Shown piece by piece: positions 1 through 12,423 of a stretch of DNA of 64,000 bases. This DNA comes from Mantis religiosa. Taxonomy: Eukaryota > Arthropoda > Insecta > Mantodea > Mantidae. The DNA lies in the NCBI GenBank assembly GCA_030765055.1, contig CM060947.1, positions 63,962,934 through 64,026,933 of the forward strand. The letters are read 5' to 3'. Position 1 is the first letter of the stretch; each line of letters begins with the position of its first letter. The position numbers and the translations under genes were made by a program. Under the pieces are notes generated by a model. The model searched no databases. It was not told where the DNA came from and saw only the letters and a program-made list of their open reading frames with translations.

Positions 1-113
1 CATGCTCAAATGAGTCCGAGATCCATGGAGCTTAGAGTTACCCGACATTCGTCTATCAGGATAAGGGAAAGCCCGGGAAAAAACCTTATCCAGGGAACTC
101 ACCCTAGTTAGGT
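1..113 (-). repeat. SINE-A (tRNA-derived), 5'-cut by window edge
   Basis: Reverse-complement copy of the SINE seen complete at 13215-13453. It shows the family body ('cttagagttacccgacattc', 'ataagggaaa', 'ccttatcca'). The tRNA-like head is missing after about position 113, and the other end runs off the window. It is somewhat diverged, with no visible target duplication because one flank is absent. Confidence 0.75.
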
Positions 114-2457
114 AGGACATTAACCAAGATCTTCCAAATGCCACTCGATATTCTCAGTAAGTTACCTGACATTGATGAGAAAATCGGACCACTCTCTAAC
201 AGAAATAGCAGGCTATGCCATTTTACCTGCAGACAGCAATGACTTCTAGAACTGACTCGCCTTGCCTTGACGGAGTGAAGCGGCCAGATACCCGTGTCTG
301 TATATTTAGTAGTCATAATTGGGATGTTTCATATCCGCAGTTTAAATAGAGCAAGCTTAAATGTAGCTGCCGAAGACACTACAAACTTAAATGAAGATGT
401 AATTACAAAGGAGATCTTCATGAGTTCTGTCTGCTGTTTGTCTATCAAGGCGGTATTCCGGCACTTAGGTCAATTGCTTATTGTACGAGAGACCTCTAGA
501 GGAAGGATGAGATGAAAGTATCCTACAGCAAGTCAGAACCGATCACAGGCTGCATCACAGCCACGGTGATCCCTAAATGCGGCCGGTCAACCACAGCGTC
601 TTCTCTCAGACGAGCAGCGTGTTTCCAATTCATAGCATAGTCCATGGAGCTCCATGGAGTAACTCGAAAATCAGTACGAATCTAACGTACATTCAAATGT
701 GGAGTATGATAAACGGAGTCACAACATCTTATGATATTTATTATGTAAGAAATAGTAGCCATTATGCACTACATCTGATTATATTGAAATTCACATTTTC
801 CCATATTTCAGCGCCTGTAATAATGACATAGCGGTTGAAGAACGCCCTTTATCCCGAGAGTGAGATATGCCAAGGGAAAGCTATTTAATATACGGATGTG
901 TCAACAGCTCTACAGATTTATCATTAGTTTCTTACTGTTTAATCGAAAACTTCTTTCATTACGCAGTGTGACTTCCTGCAGAAAATGTAATTCATTCCCT
1001 TAGACTGCAAACTGAATTTTCTTTTGTTTCATAATTGATTATCATAATAATCCATCCTTATCAGTTCTTTCCATGATTTACTTGAAGTGATTTCAAAAAA
1101 AAAAAAAAAAAAAAAAAATGGTTCCAAAAGTTCAAGTTTGATGTAAATATTGAAGGTGGGCCAGCCAAGGATTCAATTTTATAAAGGAATTATTGATGGG
1201 AGATGAATTACGATAATATAGACAATTACTTCGGTGTATTTGTTACTTTTAATAATCACCTTTGTCTGTACACTTTTGATCTGTACGACTTAAACTGGAG
1301 ATAGTATTTCGTTTTCCTATAAATTCTAGCATTTACGTTGCTTTAATACTTGTACACTATAGGAAGCTACTATAAAAATATATTTTCTTATAGATAGATT
1401 AGGAGAAGAGTAATAAAATAGGAAAGTGCGTTGCCACACTAATTTATATTAATGTATTAGTGCAGCAGGAACAAAAATAAATAGCAATCTAATGAAATAT
1501 AAATGTGACATAAATTTATAGTAATATTAACATGATTTCTGATAATATAATTAAAGTTTAACATGTTCTTCTAATATATAGAAGCAGAGCAATTATTCAC
1601 CTAAACCATATAGGTAATAGAAACAAAAGTATTTACCAAAGAGTATTACTGTTCACTTAATTATTGAAACAGTTGTTTGTTTAAGCTAAGACATAATTAT
1701 TGTTTACCTGTATAATTTTAGAGTTACGTCTAAAATGAAAAAATAAATTAAGAGTGTTAAATTTAAAATATTGAAAGATTTATATTCTGAACGTGAAGAG
1801 CGGTTAATGAAAAAAACACACGAAGTATAATGGAGATTCTGATGTTTGAATATGTATGAAGGCATTTCTTGCTTCTCTAAACGCTGCGAAAGAGATAGGA
1901 CGTGTTTTATGTGTTTGTGGGGATATAAGAAAAGTTGTTTGAATTGTGATCATATTTTTGCTTTAGCTGAGAAGAGATTAAAATATTTTGGAGGAAGAAT
2001 CAAATCAATAATTATTCCGGAAAATGCTTCTCAAAATTCACATAGATCACGACTCAAAGATAAAAGTTTTATACTCCAACTGTGAACTAGACCAGACGAA
2101 AGAAATTTAAAAGTTTATAAATTGATTAATGCATCCATAATTTGAAGATTGATCAGCGACCTCAGCAGATGATACAAAATTCATATAACAAAATATAAAA
2201 TTATTAAAAATTCAACATTAATTTTCGACTTTGAGGGTAAATTTTTACGCACTCTGGGAGAATTGCAATACAAGAATCATCCCAGCGAAGAATTTCATTA
2301 CAAATGGAGCAACCACATGGCGTAGAAGAAAATTCCACTTCAGAATGAGGCCTAAACTAACAAGAACAAGAAAACTTTGACGTGTTGCACTCGTATGGGT
2401 TCATCTACTGTAGTATAAGCTGTTCTTACAAACACTTATACCTCAAGCTGCGTCAAG
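114..2457. other. AT-rich spacer, no recognised gene
   Basis: Short reading frames at 294-515, 577-831 and 1846-2085 have no recognisable domain, no splice context and random-looking composition. A 24-base run of A lies at 1095-1118 and could be the tail of an old retroposed copy, but no body or target duplication was recognised. Otherwise I see nothing in it. Confidence 0.6.
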
Positions 2458-2514
2458 ATGAAGGCTATTTTGTTGCTAATTTTCTTGTACGTGCAAGGGA
2501 ACCTGGGGGTACAG
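2458..2514 (+). CDS. Candidate first coding exon: signal peptide
   Basis: ATG at 2458 in the good context CAAG-ATG-A opens a short frame reading MKAILLLIFLYVQGNLGV. This has a basic residue after Met, an uninterrupted hydrophobic core and small or polar residues at the end, typical of a secretory signal peptide. The frame meets TAA at 2515, but a plausible splice donor (ACA|GTAACG at 2514) precedes the stop, so this could be exon 1 of a secreted-protein gene. No downstream exon was found in the window and no TATA box is obvious just upstream. It may equally be chance, because an 18-codon hydrophobic frame is not rare in AT-rich DNA. No family can be assigned. Confidence 0.25.
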
Positions 2515-5500
2515 TAACGTTTAAGAAATGATCAAATCTTTCAAAGATGGTGGCTCTGTAATGCCGCATGAAAATGAGTTGATGGAATTCCGTTCTCTTT
2601 GCTTTTCAGAGCATAGAAGAAGATTTATACTAATTTGACAAAAATACAACTATTGGAAAATTTAAGAAAACATATCTTGGTAGCTCTTTGGTGCACGAAA
2701 GTACATTTGTAGACTTTAAGAAGAAGCAAACTATTAGTTCATAAAATTTTGTCTATCTCATGCGGTTTAACAGTTATGCAAAACTCATACGAATGAGGAC
2801 TTCTGGGTCTTCTTAAGAACATTCATGTTAATCTTCATTTCTCATGAACGCATCTGTAGCATGAATTCTTTAAACAGTAAAATCCATTTTTGAGAAAACA
2901 GAAATACATTTTTGCGAAAATGTTTCCCATTTAAAGGGTAATTTGTGGTGGGTAGACGTTCCTAAAATGCTTCATACCGCTTCTTTGCAAGATATCAAAC
3001 TCAAATAGCAAGTTTGGTATCCAATAGATCTATCGTTTATTATTTATTATGCTGAAAGTTAGGGTGCCACAAAACACTTTTCGAAAAAAAGTCCCTAAGG
3101 GAGTCCCAAACTGGTATATCAGGAGAAATATACTATACATAAAAGGAAAAGAAAGAAAAGAAAAAGCAATAAATTCTTTACACTATGATAAGTTTTTTCC
3201 AAAATTAAAATTTATATATTTCTCCTGCATTTTAAAGCGAAATGTTAACAATACCTTAAATTGAAATGAATGCAAGATAAATATTTTGAATTTATTGAAA
3301 CAGTGCAATAAGTCCATCATCTAATCTTTTGTATTCTTCTAGTGTGAAAATGCAATATCTACTATTTCCTCAGCTGTTCTACTGAGGTTCTTACTTGCAG
3401 CTGCAATCTTAACTAAATGATCTTTTTACTCGAGATGCTCCAATGTTAATCTTGTTCCAAAGTCTTGGTCCCCACTAAGACCCTGTTTTTCTCCCTCCGA
3501 GGCCTTTCACCAAGGCTGTCATGATCTCTGCTAAGATAATACTCCACTCCACACGTTCTCTGATCTTGAAACGCCGCACGTGCATGGACTCCAGAGGTGC
3601 CGATACCCTAGATAAGGGTCTGTATCACCTCTTATTATCCATAGAGTAGAGAGAGAAATATTTCACAAGTGTACCACTTCATTATCGCTATCTTATTTTG
3701 TAGTCGTTGACTTCATAACTCATTTGCCGCCACGTCCATAAAACTGCAAACAAAGGATGTGCAAAATCGCAGTCCTGTCTGTACTGTAAAGGCAAATAAA
3801 TTGATTAAATGACGTAAGATATTTGAGGTGTGAATGCTAGTTTCTTGAAATGGTATTTATGTTTGTGGCAATAGGCAATTATAATTTCTAAGGTTCAAAG
3901 CAATGCATCTGGATTAAAAAAATAAAAAATACACCTCAGGTTTATTCTGATGTCTTCTAATTTCTTACCATATATTCAGAGAATAAACATGCACTATAAA
4001 CAAGTTGAAATCTTAAAATATTAACTTTTATCTATAATTAATTACTTTTCATATAGTACTACGAAATACACACACTGGTTCATTACATATGTAATTACCA
4101 AAGTTGTTTAATTTGAACTTAGCAAACAAATATAATCAAACATTTGTGCAAGAATTTCTTAATTTTAAGAAAGAGACAAATAGTTGTATATATATATATA
4201 TATTGTTGATTTTTGTAAACTGTTTCTTTGTGAGCTCTAGAAAAATAATTCAGCTCAACTATTTAATACCTTTAACTAGTGCAATTTTTTTTTTTAATAC
4301 TTGTTTGCAGAATCACTTTTAAAATTTCAAGCTAGTCCATTATAAACTGTGGTAAAGGGAGCTTTGAAGTTAAAAATTGCTGCAAAACTGAATTCATTAA
4401 AAGGACTATGATGTTTGTTGCTTAATTGTAAAGCCAACAAAATATAAGTTTACAACCTCAACATATCTGTTAACTAGTGTGGATATATAAGTTACAAATA
4501 TAATGATATAAAAGAAGAAAAAACTAAAAATGTATATTTTCCCAAATTTTATTAATGAATTGCCTTAATGTGATAAAAATATGGAATAGGGAGAAAGGAA
4601 TATAAAATCAGTAAAAGAGGTACCATATGTTTGGTCATTATGGTTTGATGATGCATGAATTAAATGAATCAGCTGTGCCAAAATCACAGGGTAAACCACC
4701 CACCAATTAAATTTAGTTTAATTTAGAAGATTGTGGCTGTAAGGTACAGTACGAGAATAAAGACAAATGTTTCTTGATTGAGAGAAAGTAAACAGAAGAA
4801 ATTATAGCTTTTGAAAAATGGGAGGTATATGGATATAGCACATAATTTTAAGAATTTCCCTTAAAGATGGTCTAACGTTTACAGCTCTGCTACTGCCTAA
4901 CCTTTTTCATTTCATTTCTTTTTTTTTCGAAGTGAAGCGAAATTTATTATACAAAATGAGAGATTAAATCCAGTTTGTAAAATATATGTTTAAACTATAA
5001 ATATTATTGACATCATTAAGGTACATTAACTCATATATAAAATTTAAAACAATCTCCTATATACAAGATTGCACAGAAAACTACTCTTTTTGACAATTTT
5101 CGACACCTAGTCTTCCCTTAAACGGAGAATGACATCGCTACATCAGCATTAAACAGAGACAGCACGAGATCAAATCTTAAAGAGTGGCTTAACCATTTTA
5201 CACGTTCTTCACTGCTTTGGACTTCTGATTAGGTATAAAAAAGGATCCTCCATGGAACAAAGTTTGAAGTATCGATCACTAAGTCCACCATAGGCTACGG
5301 GGAGCGCTAATCCACACGGCCATAAAGCACCACTGCTGAAGTTTTCTCCACCGGGACATTTCTATATCATCCTACCTTATATCAACGCCAAGCTATTAAC
5401 TTTGAAGCTTTCGGCAGCTTCTTGGAGCAATTTCCTGAAGTTATTTGGTTTAAAATGTAGTCTACTTTCTTTTGAAACACAAGTCAGCAACAAAGTTTGA

Positions 5501-6450
5501 TATGGTAATTACTTTCAGTGTAATAAATATTCTACAAAACTTCAATAATAACACTGCTTGAATTTCGAAACAAGTTCGCAACATAAACTTTGTATTAGAG
5601 GAAATAAATAATTAAACTTAAATGAATAGTACGGACTATTGGTTTCTAAAGCACATGTTCAATTATTGATATACAATTCTTTTTCCAGTATTTTTAATAA
5701 AATGCCTATATTTTATATGATTAAAAATTGCTCTCGTCCAAATCAATAACATCACAGATAGGATAACCATTGTGTACGGACAAATCCAAACAATTTTAAT
5801 TAAAATTGCGCCAAAACTGTTCTCAATGAATATTTATATACTAAATAATCCATGATGGAAAGGAATACCAAAGTCGTGATAGCATCTCTATTTTCTTACT
5901 CGCGGTACTTCAAATTTGTTTCTATCTACACTTTTGAAAAAAGACAATAAAAAGGTATATTGTTTTGTATATGATGTGTAGTAGCCTTAACTATATTTAC
6001 ATGCTATAACTTAGTAGGCTACTATTTAAGGAGAGTGTCTGACAAAAGTAGGAATAATTAACAAAGACCTGTTTACTTTCACTTATAAGAAGTGTAACTA
6101 ATAGTAGCATTTCTTTTCGTACAATGGGCAATGTTTAAATTTTTGGGTTACTTAGAGCTAGAAATGATTGATTCACTTGCTGTCACTACTTCACATATCT
6201 TAAGGTACAGTGGTAAGAAAGGGGCTTTTCCAAACCAAGCTTTTTGAATAATGTGAAAATTCAGCACAGGAGACTGTTCTTCGGATGCCGAGCATAAGGT
6301 GGAAATTTTATTACACTTCAGATTTTATTTAAAACATTTAAGAAGCTCTGATATGTTTATTTTAAATACCCAAAACATTATATGAGATAGGATTGCAAAG
6401 AAGTTTATGTTGGAAAATTATTAGTTTTTTTTTCTTTTGAAGTATAATAA
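2515..6450. other. AT-rich spacer, no recognised gene
   Basis: Low-GC sequence with scattered stops in all frames. Frames at 3049-3264 and 4104-4322 are lysine/asparagine-rich or hydrophobic products of AT composition. A small (TA)n run lies near 4190-4203. No SINE, LINE or tRNA-like signal was recognised. Confidence 0.6.
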
Positions 6451-7905
6451 CGATGATGACGATAATAATAATCGACGGATAGTGAAAAGCAACAATTAAT
6501 TACTACATATGAAGAAATAGACCCTATTACAGTAGATGAATTAGAAACTATATTAACGTCATTAAAACGTCACAAAACATCAGGAAAAGAGGGAATTAAT
6601 GTGGAATTGATAACGTATGCATCAAAAAATTTTAAAATACGACTACTAAACTTTTTAAATGTTTGTTGGTCCAGCCTAAAAATACCAGAAGAGTGGAAAA
6701 TTCCTGTAATAAAGCCAACATTTAAAAAAGGAGACAGAAATGAATATAAAAATTACAGAGGAATGAGTCTCTTAAATACAAGCCATAAAATATTAGCAAA
6801 AAATTTTAGCAAAAAGATTAAATATAATAACTGAATCACTACTCAATAATAAACAACAAGGATTCAGGCAAGGCAGATCCTGTGCTGATTGTGTCTTAAC
6901 AATAAAACAAATAACACAATAGAGAAGACATTTTAATTTATTATTTGTTGATTGCGTAAAATCATTTGACACAGTTATGCGACAAAAGCAATGGGATATA
7001 ATGACTGAAAACAGATATCCTCAACATTTAATTCTAATTATAAAGAAAATGTACGAAGGGACTTGTATTAGCATGGATAATGGTTTTAAGACAGAAACTA
7101 TCAACCTAGGTGTAAGACAGAGCTGCCCAATATCGACAACTCCTTTTAATACTTATATCGACGCAGCAGTTGGCGAATGGCAAGCCCAGTTGAAAGTAGA
7201 TTTTAAGTTAGGTCATACAATCTTAAAAAAGTCCTGTTTGCAGATGATTAGGTAATTTTGGCAGATACTGAAGACAGATTACAAATAGCTTTGTACCAAC
7301 TCGACTAAACAATGTCACAGTATAATTTTATCATATTGGCAGAGAAAACGAAAGTGATGACTTTTATTGGTAAATACCCAACACGGTCCAAAATTCTCCT
7401 CAAAAACAAAATACTAGAACCAGTTAAACATTTTAATTACTTAGGGTGTGATATTTCCTATGAATGTGACAGAGATTTAAAACAAAATATCTATTAATTT
7501 CAAAACATATAAAACGAACATTGAAAAACAAAACAAGAAGAGATACCATATTAAAGTTTTATAAAACTATGGCATGCCTGTTATATCTTATGGAGCCGAG
7601 ATCTGAACCTTGAACAGGACTGATAAAAGAATAATTGAAACGGCTGAAATGAAATTTTTGAGGTACGTAGCTGGCTGTAGTCTTAAAGATCACATTAAAA
7701 GTGAAACAATAAGAGAACAACTAAAAATATTTACTTTAAATAGAAAGACTCACCAAACAGGCCTTGCAGTATAAACTAGTTGGTATTAGAGATGTTGGAT
7801 TACCACGGAGACGCTGGGAAGATCCCTTTTGAGTCGAAACAGGCCTATCTGACCTATCTTGAATGTTGATGATGATAATAATATAAGAATAATGATTATG
7901 ATGAT
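6451..7905 (+). pseudogene. RTE-like non-LTR retrotransposon, decayed RT to 3' end
   Basis: Broken reverse transcriptase of a non-LTR retrotransposon, readable in pieces across several frames. In order: the pre-RT segment 'KTSGKEGINVELI' near 6575-6615; 'IPEEWKIPVIKPTFKKGDR' and 'NYRGMSLLNTSHKILAK' (6680-6800); 'RQGRSCADCV' (~6865); the motif-A region 'DCVKSFDTV' (~6950); 'GVRQSCPIS' (motif B, ~7108-7135); a ruined active site where FADD is expected, reading 'LQMIR*VILADTEDRLQ' (~7240-7285); 'KHFNYLGCDIS' (~7430-7460); and the C-terminal 'AEMKFLRYVAGCSLKD'. The 3' end is a GAT/AAT-type microsatellite tail at about 7866-7905, as RTE-clade elements often have. Stops and frameshifts throughout mean it is dead. 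The 5' endonuclease is missing, so the copy is 5'-truncated. RTE is the best fit by eye; another RT clade is not excluded. Confidence 0.8.
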
Positions 7906-8635
7906 GATTATAGTAACCCTCAAAACTTGTCAATTATTTGATTTTTCGCTCTCCTAACCCATTGACAATTTTTTCTCTTTTGTCGTATATTATCCCAATT
8001 GTGTGCCCAAATTTCCTTCCTCCAGTTTCTTATCTAAGTTCAATAAAATAGTGAAAAATACTGGCCAGATTCTCGCTTATAAATAAATAGTTCAATTTCA
8101 TTATCTTTTACCCTTTCATTAGTAATGTTGCTACTCTCATATAATCTTATCCTTACCTCTATCTATTTATTCTCCTGTATATATAAAACAATACTGATCA
8201 GTGTAATGCATTATAATAACGTTTTAAAGTCTATGGTAAGATACATGCAGATATATTCACCCATTAACGATAGTTGTGCTGTTAAATAACAAACTTTGTG
8301 AACTAAGACATGGCATGTGCTTTACTTGAAGTTTCTGTATAAGAAAACTGCTATTGATATAGCAAACAAATACACCGAAAACGTTGCAGATAAAGGAGCA
8401 AACTGTTTCTCGAAGAGGGCAATGCAAAGAGAGAAATTACAAGTTCCTTTGGAAGCGGAAAGCTGCAACAGGTGGATGGATACATTTCTCTGAACATATA
8501 TTTCCAGCTCAAACTAAGTTTGGGAGATGCTTTTCTTTAAATCAATATAATATGCATAGAAGTGCAAAACCTTCCTAACAGGACGAGAAAGATTGTTTCT
8601 TCAACATTGCAATAATGTTTTTCATGCCTGTTTTA
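7906..8635. other. Spacer, nothing recognised
   Basis: AT-rich DNA. A frame at 8384-8578 has no recognisable motif or codon signature. Confidence 0.5.
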
Positions 8636-8910
8636 CATTATTTTAAAATTTAGCGACCGCGCCGTGGAGGAGCAATTAGATCGTTTGACTCTCACCAAGG
8701 CGGGCCATATAAGGGGATTTGTCTGTAACACTGCGCTGGAGCGGTTTTTTCCGGGACCTCCAGTTTCCCCAGCCATCATTCCACCAGTTGCTCTATTGTC
8801 ATCTTTCCTTTCATTCACTTTGCCCTCATTCTATTCATCTACGTCTCTCACTCCCATTCCGGGGACCGGGCTGATCACCCATACCTGGAATTCTCTCTCT
8901 GATCCATAGT
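8636..8910 (+). repeat. SINE-B copy
   Basis: Dispersed repeat shared with 25355-25607 and 55009-55214 (both in the opposite orientation). The common core is 'ttccgggacctccagtttcc' followed by 'ccatcattccaccagt'. A tRNA-like head (about 8645-8700) precedes the core, which suggests a tRNA-derived SINE. The reading frames on both strands here are products of the repeat. Confidence 0.65.
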
Positions 8911-9284
8911 TATGGCACCCTCACCATGTCATAAGTGATAGAGGTCCATAAATTATCCGGACTGTGTCTTATTCCAAGAGAAGAAGAACAGTTTGGTAAA
9001 CAAACAATGGAGAAACCATCAATAGTGGTGTGCTGTTTTTACCTTCGTTCAGAGGATTGTACGGTCTCTGTTTCAACAATGCAGGCAGAAAATAACATAA
9101 CGCTTATATTGGCAATAATAATTTAGTTTACGTTTCTACTTCCATAATGTGATGTTAATGTTTAGAATTCAAGAGTAGTAAAGTAGAAACAAATGACAAG
9201 CGCAGTAATCAAGGTTCAACCAGCCACAGAACCTTGTTCTTGGATTTTATCAAATGACGATATTATTTGTATTGAGAAAAACCT

Positions 9285-9365
9285 AGCGAGATGGCTCCAT
9301 GGTAACGTGATTTCGAACTTCTTGGCTCCGTCAGAAGGTGGCCGTTCGAGTCTCAATCACTGTGT
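9285..9365 (+). repeat. tRNA-like SINE head or tRNA relic
   Basis: The layout resembles a tRNA: an A-box-like 'GCGAGATGGCTCCATGG' and, 60 bases on, a B-box-like 'GGCCGTTCGAGTCTC'. No acceptor stem closes, so it is not a functional tRNA. It is probably the head of a SINE family seen only once here. Confidence 0.4.
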
Positions 9366-10479
9366 CGAGTATTCTCGAGTTCCCATTTAGAGGGGGGGCT
9401 TCCTGAGCTGCCACCCTATTTTGAGAGGATATTTGCAAGCGACTACGACCAATAGTCTATCCAGTAACTCTAGGGAACTCTGCACGTCTCTGCACCTTAC
9501 TTTATCCGTTCCTCCTGAGATTCCTTAACACACCGCTCATCCATAGATAAGATTTGACTGCTGGTCTAGGTGCTAGAAGTTCATTCCTGTTAACTAACCC
9601 ACCTCTATCTAGCTACAGCTGATCGTTACTGTTACCATTTATGTAATTTAACTTCCAGCATGATAACTACGAAACAAATAACTTAATGGGCAATGATAAC
9701 CGTCATACCTAACCATTAAGGCATTGTAACTAGGGGATTTAGAACCGTTTTTAAAATTAATTGTCGCATCCCTAGCATGTTCACAAATTGCCATCAGGAA
9801 GCCCAAAATTTCCGCAAGAAAAAACTTCTAGAATCTGGACTTAACAGATTCATAGTACTATTTCTGATGGTTGTCACGTTGACAGTCATCCCAGAAGCTC
9901 TTTGTCAACATGAGTTATTAATACCGTGCATAGAGCACTGTTATTTTGTCTAGCGATATTTCTCTCTGTCACAGCTGCCCCCTGTGGAATTACAGCACGC
10001 GAAACTGCTGCACAGTATGCTTTTTACATTTCAATTAACAACTCTACTGACTAGCATGAGGTACAACGTTATTTCTGCATTAATATTACACAGAGCTACA
10101 ATGTGTGTATTTAGAGTAATCTCGAAAACCACTTAAAAGCCTTTGATAATGCTTTCATTGGAAAGGTCAATTCGTTCTAACGAACATAAGGCAATAAAAC
10201 ATGCAATTTCATTTTGGCACTTACTAAAAGTTTAAAAAGTTATTTTGAAAGTCTTTGTACTTGAAAGTCAGGTAATATAAAAGTACATATTTGCAAAATA
10301 AACTTTGACTCTGCTATAGAGTAGAAAGCACTGTTACTCCATAAAATATCCATGTAAAACAAGAGAAATATGAAGACAGTAATTCAATAGATATACGAGT
10401 GTTAGATATCCACAATTTAGTATTAAAATGCAACAAAACAAAAACATTCAACTGCCAATAGCAAAACATACCCTTAACT
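9366..10479. other. Spacer, nothing recognised
   Basis: A mix of moderate-GC (9370-9620) and AT-rich sequence with no motif, repeat or reading frame that I can support. Confidence 0.5.
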
Positions 10480-11475
10480 TTCCTTTCCTTGCTTCCCCTT
10501 GCCATACTTTCTCTTCCATTTACTTGCCTTCCCTTCCCTTCTCTACCCATACCCTCCCATTCCTACCCATCCCTTCCCTTCCCTTTCCTTGCCTTCCTTG
10601 CCCATCCTTTTACTTGCCTTCCCATGCCTTCCATTTACTTGCCTTCCCTTTACTTCCCGCCCCTTCCCTTCCCTTCCCTTCCCAACGCATCCTTTCTCTT
10701 CCCTTTTCTTGCCTTCCGCGCCCTTCCTTTTACTTGCCTTCCCATGCCTTCCCTTTACTTCCTACTCCTCCCTTTCTCTCCCTTTACTTTCTTCCTTCCC
10801 TTCTTTACCCTTCCCTTCCCGTTACTTGACTTCCCTTAATTCCCTTCCCTACCATTCCCTTCACTTCCCTTCCCTTTCCTACCCTTACATTGCCTTGCCT
10901 TTCCTTCTCTACCTTTCCATTTACTTGCCTTCCCTTCCCTAACCTTCCTTTCACTTCTCTTCCCTTTACTTGCCTTCCCTTCCCTTCCTTTCACTTCTCT
11001 TCCCTTTACTTGTCTTCCCTTCCCTACCCTTCCTTTCACTTCTCTTCCCTTTACTTGCCTTCCCTTCCCTAACCTTCCTTTTTCTTCTCTTCCCTTTACT
11101 TGCCTTCCCTTCCCTTCCTTTCACTTCTCTTCGCTTTACTTGTCTTCCCTTCCCTACCCTTCCTTTCACTTCTCTTCCCTTTACTTGCCTTCCCTTCCCT
11201 TCCCTTCCCTTTACTTGTCTTCCCTTCCCTGCCGTTCCTTTCACTTCCCTACCCTTCCCTTTACCTTCCCTTCACTACCCTTCTCTTTACTTGCCTTTTC
11301 TTCCCTTCCCTTCCGTTCACTTTCCTTCCCTTCCCTTTACCTTCCCTTCACTACCCTTCCCTTCCCTTTCCTTGCCTTCCCTAACCTACCCTGCCCTTCC
11401 CTTTACATGCCTTCCCTTGCCTTTTCTTCCCTATCCTTCCCTTCCCTTTACTTGCCTTTCATTTCCTTTCCTCTT
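10480..11475. repeat. TTCCC-based pyrimidine-rich tandem array
   Basis: About 1 kb made almost entirely of TTCCC, TTTACTTGCC and TTTCACTTCTC blocks on the plus strand. Beyond the pentamer there is a higher-order unit: 'CTTCCCTTTACTTGCC' alternates with 'CCTTCCTTTCACTTCTC' between about 10945 and 11215. The long open frames on both strands here (proline/phenylalanine/leucine-rich, or lysine/glycine/arginine-rich) arise from the repeat and should not be annotated as genes. Confidence 0.9.
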
Positions 11476-12392
11476 TTAATCATTCAAGATAATAAGTCAG
11501 GCTAATACAGACAGACAGAATGAATAAATGAAGGAATGAATTAATGAATTAATTAGATACTTTGTGAGTGACGTTCTTAATTGCCAGCACCATGTCAACG
11601 CCACCGGTGTGCCGGAAGTTTCTCCCGCAGGAGTTCTTTTATATGCCAGTTAATCCAGTGATATGGGGTTGTCAGTTGCAAGTACAGCGAGAGAAAATTA
11701 TCTCCACCTAACAATCGAAAGCACATAAGCCGAAATTAGCCATTCAACGGATTATTCCTTTTTTAATAGCTGTAGACTCTTTGTGTTTTGTAAGATAAAT
11801 GGGAAATATTCATATTCACCAACTTTACATCTGCTTCATTGTATAATACCTTAAAGGTTCCTACATTACGTGCAAACTTGGTAGCTCTCGTATCATTAAG
11901 TAACTATTAGGCCAGAAAACGATACAATTTAAAATTGTGCTTATTGTACCTAAAGGAATACTGGACCATTTTAGTCGATGATAATATGTATAGCATTACC
12001 AGAACTTTGAAAAGTGTCGATTGGAGAAAGGTAATGAAAGTCAGCTTTCCACCGATGTGCCACATCTTTTTGTTTGAATGTAAGGGCGTATTTTCATTTT
12101 TTGTTAAAAATGGCTGAGATCTATACGATTACACTGCAAAGAGTAAAAGGGAGGGTTAACTACCAAAATACTCTAGAACGCCGTTTCAATAATTTCATAA
12201 AAAACTGGGGGATGGTGAAAAAACTTAATTATTTATTCCTTCAAATGTGAAACTCAGCCATGCAAAATCGGGTAATACAGCTAATATTAGAATATACATG
12301 TACCAATACTATACATATATTATACATTTAAGTCTTCTGATACTATTCCTTATGTACTTGATGATAACTGTTGCTTTTGGTTATGTTTACAG
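11476..12392. other. Spacer, nothing recognised
   Basis: Begins with a short (GAAT/ATTA)-rich stretch at 11515-11560, then ordinary AT-rich sequence without recognisable genes. Confidence 0.5.
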
Positions 12393-12423
12393 GAACGCTT
12401 TCCAACGCAGCCTATGAAATCTG
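12393..12423 (+). CDS. Candidate 31-bp micro-exon
   Basis: A 31-base segment is bracketed by an acceptor (TTTTGGTTATGTTTACAG ending at 12392) and a near-perfect donor (CTG|GTAAGTA at 12424). The segment has a higher GC content than its surroundings. Two frames are open: one reads ERFPTQPMKS, another TLSNAAYEIW. The phase cannot be chosen without flanking exons, and I do not recognise the protein. A length of 31 (not a multiple of 3) would shift frame if skipped. If real, the surrounding kilobases are intron of a host gene. A chance splice-site pair is the alternative. Confidence 0.3.

Noticed and set aside
1095..1118. Poly(A) run as tail of a processed pseudogene
   Set aside because: No upstream coding remnant and no target duplication could be found around it.
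10428..11505. Several long frames on both strands rich in Pro/Leu/Phe or Lys/Gly/Arg
   Set aside because: All follow from the TTCCC-type tandem array; overlapping frames on both strands stay open because the repeat lacks stop codons.
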